Translations under genes and position numbers: made by a program | The notes under the pieces: model-generated | Seen by the model: only the letters and a program-made list of their open reading frames with translations | Told to the model about the DNA's origin: nothing | Databases searched by the model: none | In this document: piece by piece, positions 5,079 to 6,950 of the stretch | How positions within the stretch are numbered: position 1 is the stretch's first letter | Layout of the letters: each line of letters starts with the position of its first letter | Source of the DNA: Deltaproteobacteria bacterium | GTDB taxonomy: Bacteria; Desulfobacterota; DSM-4660; Desulfatiglandales; HGW-15 | Direction: 5' to 3' | Assembly (NCBI GenBank): GCA_016926135.1 | Contig: JAFGPH010000380.1 | Location: forward strand, 1 to 6,950 | DNA length: 6,950 nt

Positions 5079-6016
5079 GAAAGGGCGTCGAGAAGGGACT
5101 TCAGACCCTTCATGTCTCCCACATTGAAAAGCGCTACATTACTCTCGCGGGGCAGCGTTTTCTTCAGGAGGCCGATCAGTACGTTTTTGGGACCCACCTC
5201 CACGAAGGCATCCACGCCCTGGTCGAGCATCCTGAGCATGATCTCGTTCCACCTCACGGGCCGGGTCAGTTGCTGGGCCATGACCTCCTTGATCCTCCCG
5301 GGATCGGTTTCGGCCTCTGCCTCGGCGTTGAAGAGCATGGGGACCCGCGGCTCGGAAAAAGAGATTTCCTCCATGAAGTCGCGGAAGTCTTTTACCCCGT
5401 CCCTCATCAGGGGGCTGTGCCAGGCACCGCTCACATTGAGGGGGATCGCCTTGCCGCCCTTCTGCTTGATCAGGTCCATGGCAAGCCTGAGAGATTCTTG
5501 CTGTCCGGTGATGACGATCTGCTGGGCCGTGTTGTAGTTGGCAATGCCGATGACACCCTCCTCTGCCGCGAGGCGGACGACCTCCTCCACCTCCTCCTTG
5601 CGAAGACCCATGACTGCCGCCATGGAGCCGGGATTCAGGATGGCTTCCCTGTGCATGAGTTCGCCCCTCTTCTTGGCGAGAAGGAGGGCGTCTCGTTCCG
5701 AGAGGACCCCTGCCGAGACGAGGGCGGCACACTCTCCTACGCTGTGTCCCGCACAAACGGTGGGTCGGACCTGAGATCGGTTCAGGGCCCTCAGACAGGC
5801 CAGGTTCACCGCTGTGACGGCCGGTTGGAGATTCACCGTCAGGGTCAACTCCTCCATAGGGCCTTGGAAGCAAAGCCTGGACAGGGGCTTCAGGCAAATC
5901 TCATCCAGCAGGTCGAAGAGTTCACGCGCCTGCTCCATTTGGAGGGCCAGGTCGAGACCCATTCCGACCACCTGAGACCCTTGACCGGGAAAAAGAAAGG
6001 CGATTCTCTCAGCCAT
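5075..6016 (-). CDS. fabD: Malonyl-CoA:acyl carrier protein transacylase
   Basis: A 313-residue FabD, which moves the malonyl group from CoA to acyl carrier protein to supply fatty acid synthesis in the cytoplasm. The N-terminal FLFPGQGSQ (7-15) supplies the oxyanion-hole Gln 11. The nucleophile is Ser 92 in GHSVGE, Arg 117 (KKRGELM) binds the malonyl carboxylate, and His 200 in GAWHSPLM completes the catalytic dyad. The block EVGPKNVL near the C-terminus is also family-typical. Length is normal and no key residue is missing. The start at 6016 is supported by GGAGGAGA ending about 7 nt upstream. It is the last gene of a minus-strand unit, 19 nt after the preceding gene. Its TAG stop is supplied by the palindromic repeat end. 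The other fatty acid synthesis genes (fabH, fabG, acpP) are not beside it on the downstream side. Confidence 0.97.
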   Translation of the reverse strand: MAERIAFLFPGQGSQVVGMGLDLALQMEQARELFDLLDEICLKPLSRLCFQGPMEELTLTVNLQPAVTAVNLACLRALNRSQVRPTVCAGHSVGECAALVSAGVLSERDALLLAKKRGELMHREAILNPGSMAAVMGLRKEEVEEVVRLAAEEGVIGIANYNTAQQIVITGQQESLRLAMDLIKQKGGKAIPLNVSGAWHSPLMRDGVKDFRDFMEEISFSEPRVPMLFNAEAEAETDPGRIKEVMAQQLTRPVRWNEIMLRMLDQGVDAFVEVGPKNVLIGLLKKTLPRESNVALFNVGDMKGLKSLLDALS

Positions 6017-6035
6017 CAGGGTCTCCTCCGCTCAT

Positions 6036-6581
6036 CTACTTCTGGGGTTCTCCCATCTTCCTGTAGAAGAGCTGCTCCATGGCGATGTCATATTCCCGGG
6101 AACCGGGCACCAGGGACTTGGTGCGGGAGAGTTGCTGCAGGATTTCATCCTCTGCTCTGGTGAATTCCGTGTTAATCCGGTTGATCACACCATTGACGAT
6201 CTGGTAGATCTCCAGGTCCGTGCCGTAGACATCAATCACACAGGGGTCATTGATGACGACCTCCAGGATATACTGGGTCATGTAAAGGGAGATGGGATTG
6301 GGGCGGGGCAAAAGATCCCGGAGGGGGGCTACGAAATACTTGAACTCAAACTCGTTCAACCTTTGGAATTTCTTCAGTCCCTTCAGAAGGAGTTCGGACA
6401 GGGCCGCAGGAGAGTCCGTTTCGATGACCTTTTCCATCAGGAGGGCCTGATGCAAACGGCTGTTCATCGCGGACAGTTTGAACTTGAAAAACCTGTCTCG
6501 CTGGAAGAGCTCCCGTTTTTCCTTCCTTTCAAGTCTGTCAAGAAGTTTGTCTTGAACCTTCCCGCTGTCGAATCTCTTCAT
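6036..6581 (-). CDS. Conserved-looking protein of unknown function
   Basis: A 181-residue protein that I do not recognise. The first 30 residues are highly charged (MKRFDSGKVQDKLLDRLERKEKRELF) and probably helical. The middle (60-90) is mostly amphipathic helix (LLLKGLKKFQRLNEFEFKYFVAPLRDLL). A compact segment follows with PNPISLYMTQYILEVVINDPCVIDVYGTD (about 94-122), and the end reads VPGSREYDIAMEQLFYRKMG. There is no signal peptide, membrane segment or metal motif, so it should be cytoplasmic. Normal codon use, lack of low complexity, and a position between a zinc-ribbon gene and fabD with only 19 nt to fabD support a real gene. A weak AGGG lies 6 nt before the ATG. The function could relate to the neighbours only by association. 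Confidence 0.82.
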   Translation of the reverse strand: MKRFDSGKVQDKLLDRLERKEKRELFQRDRFFKFKLSAMNSRLHQALLMEKVIETDSPAALSELLLKGLKKFQRLNEFEFKYFVAPLRDLLPRPNPISLYMTQYILEVVINDPCVIDVYGTDLEIYQIVNGVINRINTEFTRAEDEILQQLSRTKSLVPGSREYDIAMEQLFYRKMGEPQK

Positions 6582-6659
6582 GGTTGACCCTACCGGCTCC
6601 TTTTCGGGACAACGTGAACTCGGAGGAGTCCGGCGCCTTTGGCAACAAGACCCTGCCGA
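6582..6659 (-). other. Short spacer between the zinc-ribbon gene and the unknown gene
   Basis: Seventy-eight bases with no reading frame of note. I see no convincing promoter or terminator in it, so read-through from the zinc-ribbon gene into the unknown gene and fabD is the simplest view. Confidence 0.4.
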
Positions 6660-6950
6660 TCAGGCCTCGTTCTTGTTGCTGGAGCTTGTCGAATGGTTTG
6701 AACTCGGAGTTGAATCGGTCGACTTTGCCTCCTTGGCCGGGGACTCCTTCTCTTTCTTCTTCGTGGCCTCCCTCGTCCCGCTCTTGGATGCATAGTCCGT
6801 CACATACCAGCCCGTACCCTTTAAATGAAAGGCGCTCTGAGAAATCAGCTTTCTCAGTTTCCCGTTGCAGATCTCGCATCTCGACAGCGGCGAGTCGGAA
6901 AATTTCTGCCAGACCTCCGTCTGGTGACCGCACTTCTTGCATTCATACTC
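6660..6950 (-). CDS. FmdB-family zinc-ribbon protein, 5' end cut by window edge
   Basis: The minus-strand frame is open from the right edge to a TGA at 6660-6662, giving 96 visible residues; by family comparison only the first three or four (M-P-x-Y-like) are missing. The visible part starts EYECKKCGHQTEVWQKF and carries two CxxC knuckles (Cys 4/7 and 25/28 of the visible chain) that bind one zinc. It continues with the FmdB-family block LRKLISQSAFHLKGTGWYVTDYA. Residues 55-96 are a Lys/Ser/Thr/Asn-rich, probably disordered tail. FmdB-type proteins were named as regulators of formamidase and amidase genes, but most are small putative regulators without a proven job. It is the first visible gene of the minus-strand unit; 78 nt separate it from the next gene. 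A different, longer frame over the same bases is only a shadow. Confidence 0.9.
   Translation of the reverse strand, partial: EYECKKCGHQTEVWQKFSDSPLSRCEICNGKLRKLISQSAFHLKGTGWYVTDYASKSGTREATKKKEKESPAKEAKSTDSTPSSNHSTSSSNKNEA

Noticed and set aside
4955..6163. Long plus-strand open frame (402 codons)
   Set aside because: It lies antisense to fabD and across the repeat, its protein shows no family motif, and it is a GC-driven shadow of the fabD codon pattern.
6538..6942. Minus-strand frame of 134 codons over the right end
   Set aside because: A neighbouring frame over the same bases encodes a clear FmdB-type zinc ribbon with two CxxC motifs; this frame shows no motif.
1..6950. tRNA, rRNA or CRISPR features
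   Set aside because: No cloverleaf, rRNA-like stretch or regularly spaced short direct repeats were seen on either strand.

Overview
The window reads as a chromosomal stretch of a GC-rich anaerobic bacterium, most likely a member of the Desulfobacterota (the former Deltaproteobacteria). This rests on codon and base composition, on the gene types (an FmdB-type zinc ribbon next to fabD, an ATP-grasp/N-formylglutamate amidohydrolase pair), on a palindromic intergenic repeat of a kind I associate with that group, and on use of selenocysteine. The lineage is an inference; no rRNA or marker gene is present.

Layout. Bases 1-3053 (+) hold a tightly packed run: the 3' part of an oligopeptide/dipeptide-type ABC transporter ATPase, an ATP-grasp ligase-like protein that overlaps it by 19 nt, and an N-formylglutamate amidohydrolase-like protein 4 nt further on. 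A small exported BamE/SmpA-like protein (3079-3411, -) converges on them. A short divergent region (3412-3518) carries two overlapping, oppositely directed promoter candidates. It then leads into a YhcC/TIGR01212-type radical SAM protein (3519-4448, +), which appears to begin at a rare CTG codon, and into an O6-alkylguanine-DNA alkyltransferase gene (4406-4924, +) that overlaps it by 43 nt. Bases 4921-5078 are an imperfect palindromic repeat shared by the ends of two convergent genes. On the minus strand, reading leftward from the right edge, lie an FmdB-type zinc-ribbon protein (partial), a conserved-looking protein of unknown function, and fabD.

The main discovery is the alkyltransferase. 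Its reading frame is broken by a TGA at 4829-4831, exactly where the family's catalytic cysteine sits (P-C-H-R-V). After the TGA the same frame continues with HRVV, the glycine-rich segment and the C-terminal Glu of a complete alkyltransferase. A strong stem-loop with a bulged U and a GGUCU-containing apical loop follows directly, as in bacterial SECIS elements. The gene is best read as a 172-residue selenoprotein with selenocysteine at residue 142. A conventional caller would report a truncated 141-residue protein that lacks its active site.

How the genes may work together: the transporter, ATP-grasp and amidohydrolase genes look like one transcription unit that could import, build or hydrolyse a small acyl-amino-acid or peptide-like compound, with the substrate unknown. 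The radical SAM and alkyltransferase genes are translationally linked. The fmdB-like, unknown and fabD genes form a probable operon ending in malonyl transfer to acyl carrier protein.
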